Positions 1 to 7,282 of a stretch of DNA of 64,000 nucleotides are shown one piece after another. The notes beneath the pieces are model-generated. The model was not told the DNA's origin. It saw only the letters and a list, made by a program, of their open reading frames with translations, and did no database searches. This DNA comes from Afipia massiliensis (lineage in GTDB: Bacteria > Pseudomonadota > Alphaproteobacteria > Rhizobiales > Xanthobacteraceae), in assembly GCF_014203115.1 (NCBI RefSeq), contig NZ_JACHIJ010000003.1, positions 434,001-498,000 on the forward strand. Direction: 5' to 3'. Position 1 is the stretch's first letter, and each line of letters starts with the position of its first letter. Made by a program: the position numbers and the translations under genes.

Positions 1-174
1 TCGAACGAAGTCGGCGCGGTTTACGACCAGAACCGTCAGGATGCGATTGAGGCCGGTGTGTTCGGCTCGCCGGCCTGGGTTCTCGATGGCGAGGTTTTCT
101 GGGGGCAGGACCGGATCGAATTGCTTGCGGATGCGTTGAAATCCGGTCGCAAGGCCTACACCTCTAACGTCTGA
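1..174 (+). CDS. 2-hydroxychromene-2-carboxylate isomerase family protein, C-terminal part
   Basis: The frame is open from the first base and ends with TGA at 172-174, giving the last 57 residues; the start lies outside the window. The residues GVFGSPAWVLDGEVFWGQDR are the conserved C-terminal block (cis-Pro loop region and the FWGQDR motif) of the HCCA isomerase/GST-kappa branch of the DsbA-like thioredoxin superfamily. These enzymes isomerise 2-hydroxychromene-2-carboxylate in naphthalene-type degradation, but many genomic copies have unknown substrates. The family is clear; the substrate is inference. Confidence 0.85.
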   Translation, partial: SNEVGAVYDQNRQDAIEAGVFGSPAWVLDGEVFWGQDRIELLADALKSGRKAYTSNV

Positions 175-212
175 GACGAAGACAGGGGCGATTGCGCGGG
201 AGGGCCGAGCCC

Positions 213-755
213 ATGCGTTCAGATAAGATGGCCGGTGAGGCTTTCGTAACGGCGGCGATCCGCCGAACCGGTTTTGCCGCGATGGCGTTGGCGGCGTCGC
301 TGATGCTGGGGCACGGCGCACACGCCCAGACTGCCCCCGACACTGAGAATGGCCGATATGCGCTCTCGCCGGTCACCGATGGTTTTTTGCGGCTCGATAC
401 CCGCAACGGCGTGGTGTCGATCTGCACCAACAAGAACGGCTGGATCTGCCGGCTGGTGCCGGATGAGCGGGCCGCGCTCGACACCGAGATCGGCCGGCTT
501 CAGGCCGACAACAAGAACCTGCGTGACCAACTGGCCCAGCGCGACACCGTGACCGGCAAGACCGATACGCCGCTTGCCAAGGAAGATTCAAAAAAGAGCG
601 CGCAGGCGTCGCCAGACAGCAAGGCGTCGCCCGACAGGAAGGTCGAACTGCAACTACCGCCCGAGCACGAAAAGCTGCTGGCGCTAATCGACCGCGTCTG
701 GGATCGCCTGATCGAGATGGCGGTCCGTCTGCAGAAGCGGTTGTCTGAAATCTGA
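213..755 (+). CDS. Exported protein of unknown function with coiled-coil segment
   Basis: Product of 180 residues, not recognised as a named family. The ATG at 213 is preferred over a TTG at 192 because GGGAGG sits 9 nt before it. A hydrophobic stretch followed by HGAHAQ looks like a Sec signal peptide, so the protein is probably periplasmic. A mature domain with a Cys pair (SICTNKNGWICRLVPDE) leads into a heptad-like helix (IGRLQADNKNLRDQL), then a polar Lys/Ser/Asp-rich linker and a C-terminal helix. It follows the isomerase gene by 38 nt on the same strand and may be co-transcribed. Confidence 0.7.
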   Translation: MRSDKMAGEAFVTAAIRRTGFAAMALAASLMLGHGAHAQTAPDTENGRYALSPVTDGFLRLDTRNGVVSICTNKNGWICRLVPDERAALDTEIGRLQADNKNLRDQLAQRDTVTGKTDTPLAKEDSKKSAQASPDSKASPDRKVELQLPPEHEKLLALIDRVWDRLIEMAVRLQKRLSEI

Positions 756-769
756 GCGAACTGCAACTC

Positions 770-844
770 AAAACAAAAAAACGGCCGCGGAGCGATCCGC
801 GGCCGATGTGTTTGGAAGATCAGGCGGCGTGGGCCGCCTGATCT
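770..844 (-). terminator. Tandem hairpins ending the MFS permease gene
   Basis: Two perfect inverted repeats lie directly downstream of the minus-strand permease stop. The first (817-828 with 833-844) has a 12-bp stem and a 4-nt loop. The second (782-790 with 797-805) has a 9-bp GC-rich stem and is followed on the minus strand by a T-rich run (781 down to 770), the form of an intrinsic terminator. The convergent gene ending at 755 could use the same structure. Confidence 0.75.
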
Positions 845-851
845 TCGATCG

Positions 852-2516
852 TTACTTGGTGATATCGACGTCCTTGGTTTCCGGCAGGAAGAAGAAGCCG
901 ACCACCACGGTGATCAATGCGAAGATCACCGGATACCAGAGGCCTGAGTAAATATCGCCGGTCGATGCCACGATCGCGAATGATGTCGCGGGCAACAGAC
1001 CGCCGAACCAGCCGTTGCCGATATGATAGGGCAGCGACATCGACGTGTACCGGATCTTGGTCGGGAACAATTCGACCAGCATCGCGGCGATCGGCCCGTA
1101 TACCATGGTGACGAACAGCACCAGCACGAACAGCAGACCGATGATGGCGGCAACCTGCGGCCGGAAGATATCGAATGGATGCGACATCTTCACAAGCGTC
1201 GGGTTGGCGCCGCGCTTTGGATAACCGGCCGCCTGGAGGGCAGCGGTCGCGCCGGCATTCGAGTCCGCCGGCTTGGTGTAAGGCACCTCAGTGCCGTTGA
1301 TCGAGATCTTCACCGGCGAACCGGCGGGACCAGCGACGGTGTCATACTTGACCGAGGACTTCGCGAGGAAGTCGCGGGCAAGGTCGCAAGGCGCGGAGAA
1401 CACGCGGGTGCCGACCGGATTGAACAAGTCACCGCAGCCCTTCGGATCGGCAACAACCGACACCTTCACGGTCTCGATGGCCTTTTCCAACTGCGGGTTG
1501 GCGTTGGTCGAGATCATGCGGAAAATCGGGAAGAAGGTGAGAGCCGCGATCAGGCAGCCCGCGAGGATGATAGGCTTGCGGCCGATCTTGTCCGACAGCG
1601 CGCCGAACACGATGAAGAAGCCGGTGCCCAGCAGCAGCGACCACGCGATCAGCAGGTTCGCCGTATAACCGTCGACCTGCAGAATCGATTGCAGGAAGAA
1701 CAGCGCGTAGAACTGGCCGGTGTACCAGACCACGCCCTGGCCCATCACACCGCCGAACAATGCGATCAGCACGATCTTGGCGTTGCTCCAGCGCGCGAAG
1801 GATTCGGTCAGCGGGGCCTTCGAGCCCTTGCCCTCGTCCTTCATCTTCTGGAACACGGGCGATTCGTTCAGCTTCAGCCGGATCACGACCGAGACGCCGA
1901 GCAGCGCGACGGAGAGCAGGAACGGAATGCGCCAGCCCCAATCCGCGAACGCGGCTTCGCCCAAAATCGTGCGAGTGAAGAGGATGACCAGCAGCGACAG
2001 GAACAGGCCGAGTGTGGCGGTGGTCTGAATGAATGACGTGTAGTAGCCGCGCTTGCCGGGAGGCGAGTGCTCCGCGACGTAGGTGGCCGCGCCGCCGTAC
2101 TCACCGCCGAGCGCGAGGCCCTGCAGCAGGCGCAGGATGATCAGGATGATCGGAGCTGCGATGCCGATGGTGGCTGCGTTCGGGAGCAGGCCGACGATAA
2201 AGGTCGACAGGCCCATGATGAGGATGGTGACGAGGAAGGTGTACTTGCGGCCGACGATGTCGCCGATGCGCCCGAACACGATGGCGCCGAACGGGCGAAC
2301 CAGGAAGCCGGCGGCGAATGCGAGCAGCGCGAAGATGTCGCGGGTGGCTGGTGGATAGGCGCTGAAGAACTGCGCGCCGATGATCGCGGCCAGCGAGCCG
2401 TAAAGGTAGAAGTCGTACCATTCAAAGACGGTGCCGAGCGATGACGCGAAGATGACGAAACGTTCGTCCTTCGTCATGCCGCCCGTCCGCGGCGAGGTTG
2501 TAGTGATGGTGGCCAT
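852..2516 (-). CDS. MHS-family MFS transporter (metabolite:H+ symporter)
   Basis: Product of 554 residues with twelve predicted membrane segments. The N-terminal block SLGTVFEWYDFYLYGSLA and the loop FGRIGDIVGRKYTFL are hallmarks of the metabolite:H+ symporter branch of the major facilitator superfamily (ShiA/ProP/KgtP-like), which import organic acids or osmolytes. The ATG at 2516 has GGGGAG about 7 nt upstream; the frame stays open 46 codons further but without a family match. An insert of roughly 100 residues between two late membrane segments, with two Cys residues, makes it longer than typical members (~430-450) and probably forms a periplasmic loop. Substrate unknown. Confidence 0.85.
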   Translation of the reverse strand: MATITTTSPRTGGMTKDERFVIFASSLGTVFEWYDFYLYGSLAAIIGAQFFSAYPPATRDIFALLAFAAGFLVRPFGAIVFGRIGDIVGRKYTFLVTILIMGLSTFIVGLLPNAATIGIAAPIILIILRLLQGLALGGEYGGAATYVAEHSPPGKRGYYTSFIQTTATLGLFLSLLVILFTRTILGEAAFADWGWRIPFLLSVALLGVSVVIRLKLNESPVFQKMKDEGKGSKAPLTESFARWSNAKIVLIALFGGVMGQGVVWYTGQFYALFFLQSILQVDGYTANLLIAWSLLLGTGFFIVFGALSDKIGRKPIILAGCLIAALTFFPIFRMISTNANPQLEKAIETVKVSVVADPKGCGDLFNPVGTRVFSAPCDLARDFLAKSSVKYDTVAGPAGSPVKISINGTEVPYTKPADSNAGATAALQAAGYPKRGANPTLVKMSHPFDIFRPQVAAIIGLLFVLVLFVTMVYGPIAAMLVELFPTKIRYTSMSLPYHIGNGWFGGLLPATSFAIVASTGDIYSGLWYPVIFALITVVVGFFFLPETKDVDITK

Positions 2517-2717
2517 TTCGATGCTCCCCAAAAACGTTGCTGATAAAATCGCCTCTGCGCGCCGTTCTTTGGCCGGCTCATAAGCGCGAGAAGTTCGCAG
2601 CAAGGTAACATCGGCGTGAAACCTAGCCCTATTGGACTTTCGGCTCACGACCAAAGGCGGGTGAAGGGCTTTTCGCGTCGCACAAATGTCATTCCTGCGA
2701 GGCGGGTGGGCTCGGAG

Positions 2718-3086
2718 CTAGAGGCCGAAGACCGAAAAGAGCAGTGCGATCGTCCACATCGCAATGGTGACGAGTGCAGTCCAGCGCGCAAACAGCAAGT
2801 AGGTCTCGCGCATCAAGGCTGCGATCGTCCGCTGCGCGTGGGTAGCTGGCGGACGGTTTTCCTCAGATAAATAGAGCCACATCTCGGTCCGGCGATGGTC
2901 CTTGGTCTGGGCTTCGTACGCCTTCAGGACAAGGACGAGGGTCATCACCATGCTGAGAAATCCACCAGCCTGAAATGCGGATCGCGGCAGGAAAGACAGG
3001 CCGATCATGACGCAGAAAATGGCGAGGGATGCGAAACCGCAGGCGCGCAGCACCGTCTCAAAGGCGATGCGGCGCATTTCCTCCAT
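2718..3086 (-). CDS. Small membrane protein of unknown function
   Basis: Product of 122 residues. The ATG at 3086 is chosen because GGAG lies 8 nt upstream; an in-frame start at 3113 lacks this. There are two hydrophobic segments in the first half (around FASLAIFCVMIGLSFL and the next one) and one at the C-terminus (LVTIAMWTIALLFSVFGL), separated by a charged loop. No family is recognised. It belongs to a same-strand group of small membrane proteins (2718-3837) upstream of the MFS permease. Confidence 0.7.
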   Translation of the reverse strand: MEEMRRIAFETVLRACGFASLAIFCVMIGLSFLPRSAFQAGGFLSMVMTLVLVLKAYEAQTKDHRRTEMWLYLSEENRPPATHAQRTIAALMRETYLLFARWTALVTIAMWTIALLFSVFGL

Positions 3087-3196
3087 TGTCGTTACTCCAT
3101 GAACGACCGGCAACGTCAGTCAACTGGGCACCTGCATCGCGCGTTCAAGCGTATCGTCAAGTCAGATCACGCCCACCTTACTCTGCGCGTTGCTGT

Positions 3197-3520
3197 CTAC
3201 AAGCCGATCTTGACGAAGTTGCCGACGGCCGGCAGCGTCAGCAGCGCGGTTCCGGCGAGCCATATCCAGAGCGACGCATCGTTCGACTCCGAGGCGCGGG
3301 TGACGCGTTCGTAAACCGCCGCCGGAATGCCGCCAAGAATGACGGTGGCGGTCGAGACCATCAGGGATGCGAACATCAGCGTCAGCGGCAGGCTTCCGAA
3401 CAATAGCGGTCCCACGAAGGGCTGCACGTAAAGCAGCGCGAAGATCAGCCAGAGCTGGTTGAAGATGCCGTTGATCATGCCGAAAAAGGCGATGCCTATA
3501 AAATAGAAGTTGCGGCTCAT
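3197..3520 (-). CDS. Small membrane protein of unknown function
   Basis: Product of 107 residues with three hydrophobic stretches (N-terminal FYFIGIAFFGMINGIFNQLW, a central one, and a C-terminal one around IWLAGTALLTLPAVGNF). Its start overlaps the stop of the YggT-like gene upstream by 4 nt (ATGA), so the two are translationally coupled and probably work together. No family is recognised. Confidence 0.7.
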   Translation of the reverse strand: MSRNFYFIGIAFFGMINGIFNQLWLIFALLYVQPFVGPLLFGSLPLTLMFASLMVSTATVILGGIPAAVYERVTRASESNDASLWIWLAGTALLTLPAVGNFVKIGL

Positions 3521-3837
3521 GACGCTGCTCCCGCGGCTCGGGGGGCGAGATTGAGCACCAGCAATGTGTAGTGGAAGCCGACGCGAATCCAGAACAGCCA
3601 GACGAATCCGAACAGCCAGCGGACCACCGGGGCCGTGACCTTAGGCGTCACGATCGCAACCGCCGCAATCACCGGATCGGTGATTCTGCAGAAAAACCGC
3701 CAGATATAATTCGGCGAGTCGGGATCAACCATCAGGCTGAGCAAAACCCGGCCGAGCATCGTGTACATCAATGCCGCCAGAATGAAATTCGGGATGTGAA
3801 AGTACCAGTAGCTGGCAAAGGATGTCGCTATGTCCAC
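3517..3837 (-). CDS. YggT-like integral membrane protein
   Basis: Product of 106 residues from a GTG at 3837, preceded by GGGGA at suitable distance; an ATG at 3885 would add 16 residues. Hydrophobic segments surround a central FCRITDPVIAAVAIVTPKV stretch that resembles the repeat of YggT-family proteins (R-ITEPVL-P-R), small membrane proteins linked to membrane and osmotic homeostasis. The resemblance is by eye and the family call is moderate. The stop overlaps the next gene's start by 4 nt. Confidence 0.6.
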   Translation of the reverse strand: MDIATSFASYWYFHIPNFILAALMYTMLGRVLLSLMVDPDSPNYIWRFFCRITDPVIAAVAIVTPKVTAPVVRWLFGFVWLFWIRVGFHYTLLVLNLAPRAAGAAS

Positions 3838-4000
3838 GGATATGTGTCCCCGAAATGTATCTCTCAACGTGCGGAGATTGCGCACTCAATCGTCGACAAG
3901 AGAAACTTTTGCCTGCGTCGTTTCGGTTTCGGGAGCGACATTGTCACAGGATGACAAGCGCCAGGATTGGCGGCAAGTCCGAAGGCTGTCGTCTCGACAA

Positions 4001-4024
4001 AACGGGGCCCGAAAGGGCCCCGTT
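4001..4024 (-). terminator. Intrinsic terminator of the sodium:solute symporter gene
   Basis: A perfect 10-bp inverted repeat (AACGGGGCCC, 4-nt loop, GGGCCCCGTT) lies 23 nt beyond the minus-strand symporter stop and continues into TTTTG on that strand. Confidence 0.75.
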
Positions 4025-4046
4025 TCCAGAGATCAGGAGTGGTGCG

Positions 4047-6029
4047 TCAGGTGGTTTTTTCCTTGAGCACCGTCTCACCGCGTGGTCTGCGGATTTCATC
4101 GACGAAGGCCTGCATCTCCTTCGACGGTTCCTTGCCCATCAGGCTGACGACGTAGATGACCAGGAAGCCAAGCGGCATTCCCAGCAACCCGCAGGCGATG
4201 TTGTTGAGGTTGAACCAGCCCACCTTGTTGGCCATGGGATGAGCCAGGGTGACCCAGCTGTCCATGGCATTCGGCAGGGCCATGGCCTTGGCGAGATCGA
4301 CCACCGGTGCCCCGGTTACCGGGTTTAGCAGCGAGGTCATACCGAAGTACGCCACGCCGGCACCGGGGAAGTACCTTGTGGTCACAAGATAGAACAGGCA
4401 GAGACCGAAGCCGGCGATAATGCCGCAGACTGCGCCTGTCGATGTCGCGCGTTTCCACCACACTCCCATCACGAGCGCCGGGAAGTTACCGGCCATCGCG
4501 AGCGAGAATGCCCACCCCACCATCGCCAGGATGTCTCCCGGTTTGGTCGCCGCCAGGGCGGCGGAAACAACCGCGACCATGACGAGAAGCACGCGTGCCA
4601 CCGTAAGTCGGCGCATTGTGGGCGCGTTGGGGTCGAGCATCTTGTAGTAGACGTCGTGGCTGAGTGCGTTGGCGATGGCGAGCAGAAGCCCGTCAGCGGT
4701 GGAGAGCGCTGCGGCGAGGCCACCGGCGGCCACAAGGCCCGAGATCACATAGGGAAGTCCCGCGATCTCCGGTGTGGAGAGCACGATCACGTCCGTATTG
4801 ATCACGAAGTCCTGCAACCTGACCACGCCGGGATGACCGGCAATGGCCTTGCACGCGGCCACGATGGCATCGATGTTGGCGGCGTTCTTGCCGCAGATCT
4901 GGATCAGCCCGAGTTCTCCCCACTGGAAGAGCCAAGGCCGGATCGCGGTCAGATCCCGCCCGATGATGTTGGTATAAACTTCCAGCTTCGAGAACGCCGC
5001 ATAAGCCGGCGCCGAGAAGTAGAGCAGGAAGATGAAGAGCAGCGACCAAGCGACCGACTGACGCGCCTCACGCACCGACGGGGTGGTGAAATAGCGCATC
5101 AGGATGTGCGGAAGTGAAGCCGTGCCGACCATCATGCAGAAGATGATCGCGAAGAAATTCAGCGGACTGTAGTTGATGAACGGTTGAATGTGCGGCTTGA
5201 GACTCGCGGCCGTTGCAAGGCCCGTTTGCAGCATCTGGTTTTCACGCGCCGTGATTTCCGCGATTGCCCGACCGTAGGTGAGTTCAGGAATCGGAATCCC
5301 GTACTTCTGGGTGGACAGGATTACGATCGGCGTCAGATACGCGATGATCAACACAACGTATTGCGCGATCTGCGTCCAGGTGACCGCGCGCATTCCGCCG
5401 AGCATCGCGCAAAGCAGGATGCCGACCAGTCCGGCGAACACCGCAACTTCGAACTGCATGCCGAGGAATCGCGATGCGATCAGTCCGGTGCCGTAGATCT
5501 GCGCCGTCACATAAGTGAAGGAGCAGCAGACGAGCACGATGACGCCGAGCGTACGCGCCACATGGCCGCCGAACCGGAACGAGAGGAAGTCAGGCACGGT
5601 ATAGGCGCCGAACTTGCGCAGGTACGGTCCGATCAGGATCGACACCAGCACGAAGCCGCCGGTCCAGCCGAGCACCCAGGCAAGGCCGTCATAGCCGAGC
5701 AGGAAGAGAGTGCCGGCCATGCCGACGAAGGACGCCGCCGACATCCAGTCGGCGCCGGTTGCCATGCCGTTGTAGAAGGCGGGCACACGCCGCCCTGCAA
5801 CGTAGTATTCGGAGACTTCCGCCGTTCGCGTCATTACGCCGATGATGGCGTAAACTGCGAGCGTGAAGAACACGAACAGGTAGCCAAGTATTTTGTTCGG
5901 AACGCCGGCCTGCTCGAGAATTGCGAGGAGGATAATGAATGCGATGAAGCCACCGGTGTAGGTGCCATACATCTTTCCCAGATTCTTGATGAAGTCCGAG
6001 CTACTGCTGGAAGTGGTTTGCGTGGACAT
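4047..6029 (-). CDS. Sodium:solute symporter, VC_2705 / acetate-permease-like
   Basis: Product of 660 residues of the sodium:solute symporter superfamily, about 13 membrane segments. Signature stretches include EYYVAGRRVPAFYNGMATGADWMSAASF, here read as the conserved helix-1/2 region, and the late helix AALSTADGLLLAIANALSHD. Pairing with a DUF4212 subunit 12 nt upstream is typical of the VC_2705 branch, related to the acetate permease ActP. The insert around residues 360-410 is also seen in that branch. It probably imports acetate or another small carboxylate with Na+; the substrate is inference. The divergent exonuclease-CBS-nucleotidyltransferase gene may encode a regulator of this transporter. 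Confidence 0.88.
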   Translation of the reverse strand: MSTQTTSSSSSDFIKNLGKMYGTYTGGFIAFIILLAILEQAGVPNKILGYLFVFFTLAVYAIIGVMTRTAEVSEYYVAGRRVPAFYNGMATGADWMSAASFVGMAGTLFLLGYDGLAWVLGWTGGFVLVSILIGPYLRKFGAYTVPDFLSFRFGGHVARTLGVIVLVCCSFTYVTAQIYGTGLIASRFLGMQFEVAVFAGLVGILLCAMLGGMRAVTWTQIAQYVVLIIAYLTPIVILSTQKYGIPIPELTYGRAIAEITARENQMLQTGLATAASLKPHIQPFINYSPLNFFAIIFCMMVGTASLPHILMRYFTTPSVREARQSVAWSLLFIFLLYFSAPAYAAFSKLEVYTNIIGRDLTAIRPWLFQWGELGLIQICGKNAANIDAIVAACKAIAGHPGVVRLQDFVINTDVIVLSTPEIAGLPYVISGLVAAGGLAAALSTADGLLLAIANALSHDVYYKMLDPNAPTMRRLTVARVLLVMVAVVSAALAATKPGDILAMVGWAFSLAMAGNFPALVMGVWWKRATSTGAVCGIIAGFGLCLFYLVTTRYFPGAGVAYFGMTSLLNPVTGAPVVDLAKAMALPNAMDSWVTLAHPMANKVGWFNLNNIACGLLGMPLGFLVIYVVSLMGKEPSKEMQAFVDEIRRPRGETVLKEKTT

Positions 6030-6041
6030 GTTCGTTTCCCC

Positions 6042-6320
6042 TCAATCGTCTTCGGCAAAGCCGAATTCGCGATCGATCTTGTCCTGCTGCTTTGCGAACA
6101 GGAAAAGCATGACCACGAACACGATCAGCGAGCCCTGCGCGGCCATGTAGAAGCCGAGCGGGAAGTTGAGGATTGGGACCGTGATCTTGTTAAGCGGGAT
6201 CACGAACATGTGGATGATGAATCCAAAGAAGAACCAGACCGCGAGATGCGTGAACATCAGGCGGGAGGTTTTTCTCCAGTGGGCGACTTCTCTTTCCTTG
6301 AGATCTGCGGAGTGAGGCAT
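6042..6320 (-). CDS. DUF4212 small subunit of a sodium:solute symporter
   Basis: Product of 92 residues with two membrane helices (around LAVWFFFGFIIHMFVIPL and GFYMAAQGSLIVFVVMLFLF) and an N-terminal HWRKTSRLM stretch, the standard DUF4212 (TIGR03647-type) arrangement. ATG at 6320 is preferred to a TTG three codons upstream because GGGGAGG precedes it. It is the first gene of a two-gene operon with the large symporter subunit, 12 nt apart, and probably forms a complex with it in the inner membrane. Confidence 0.88.
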   Translation of the reverse strand: MPHSADLKEREVAHWRKTSRLMFTHLAVWFFFGFIIHMFVIPLNKITVPILNFPLGFYMAAQGSLIVFVVMLFLFAKQQDKIDREFGFAEDD

Positions 6321-6628
6321 GGGCTGCAATCCTCCCCAAACCGGGCTCTGCGAGCGCCGGGTTTTGTCGAGGGGAATGCAATCCCATCAAAAGCGGCGCC
6401 CCCCGCTGCCGCGGCCCAACCGATCTTGATGCCGGTCTGGAAGCCGGTAAAAAACTAACAACGGGACAGGAAGAGGCCTTATAGACTTTCGTCTTAGAGC
6501 CCTGTTTTGCCTCCTATTTACCTGCGGTTCTTTGACGCGGGCTTGGTTCGCAGGTGCGAAAAGAATTGAGCGATCGAACCCGCGCAACGCCGTGGTAAGG
6601 CAGGATCTCGCCGTCAGGATTCACACCT
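6321..6628. other. Divergent intergenic region
   Basis: These 308 bases separate the minus-strand symporter operon from the plus-strand genes and must hold promoters for both. I see no convincing sigma-70 pair, operator palindrome or small gene here. Confidence 0.4.
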
Positions 6629-7249
6629 ATGAAGCTGCTCGACCGGTTTTTCCGACGCCAGCCGCCGATCAGCGACAGAGCGGCGCTTGCAGATTTTATC
6701 GACGCGCAATCGGCCTTTCTTGTGCAAAAAGGCATCTACGAGTATTCGCGCGCACGCGCGGGCCACTACGCGAAAGTGCTTTTCGCCGAAGAAGGTTTCG
6801 CAAAATCCGTCGAACATTCCCGATGGCAAGCGTACCCGCTCGGTCTCGCGATGGTCGGCGAAATGGTTGAGGGCGTGCTGCGGCCGCATGCCGGTGATCG
6901 CCGACGCGCCATGCTTGATGAACTGACCGCGATGGTGCTCTCGGTGCTTGATCGTTATCCGGTCCCTCCCTCGATCGGAGAAGACGCGTGGCTTGTTGCG
7001 CGAGACGAACTGGCAAGACGGATCGAGCTCACTGCTGGCCATGCGCCCAAGCGCGTGATGGATATTCCCGAGCCTTTGGCGGAAACCTATTTCGCGTTGA
7101 TGCCGATCCACGAGAAGCTGCGTGGCCGTGACTTCGCGACAACGCGCAATTATCTGCGGGTCAGTCTGTGCAACATCCACGATGAATTGATTTCGCGCAT
7201 CGACCGGCCGGCCCTGGAACGGGCATTTGTCGCAAGGGCCGCAGAGTAA
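6629..7249 (+). CDS. Conserved protein of unknown function next to the CBS-nucleotidyltransferase gene
   Basis: Product of 206 residues, soluble, alpha-helical in appearance, with no signal peptide or membrane segment. No motif is recognised. It reads in the same direction as the exonuclease-CBS-nucleotidyltransferase gene 33 nt downstream and is probably co-transcribed, so a role in the same control system is a reasonable guess. A weak CAGGA precedes the ATG. Confidence 0.75.
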   Translation: MKLLDRFFRRQPPISDRAALADFIDAQSAFLVQKGIYEYSRARAGHYAKVLFAEEGFAKSVEHSRWQAYPLGLAMVGEMVEGVLRPHAGDRRRAMLDELTAMVLSVLDRYPVPPSIGEDAWLVARDELARRIELTAGHAPKRVMDIPEPLAETYFALMPIHEKLRGRDFATTRNYLRVSLCNIHDELISRIDRPALERAFVARAAE

Positions 7250-7282
7250 CATCCGACAGGTTGTGCGCGTCCGGCGTAAGAA

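Noticed and set aside
1023-2036. A 337-codon frame opposite the MFS permease gene
   Set aside because: Its translation is rich in His, Asp, Glu, Gln and Arg, the usual antisense shadow of a high-GC membrane protein gene; it matches no family and has no ribosome site.
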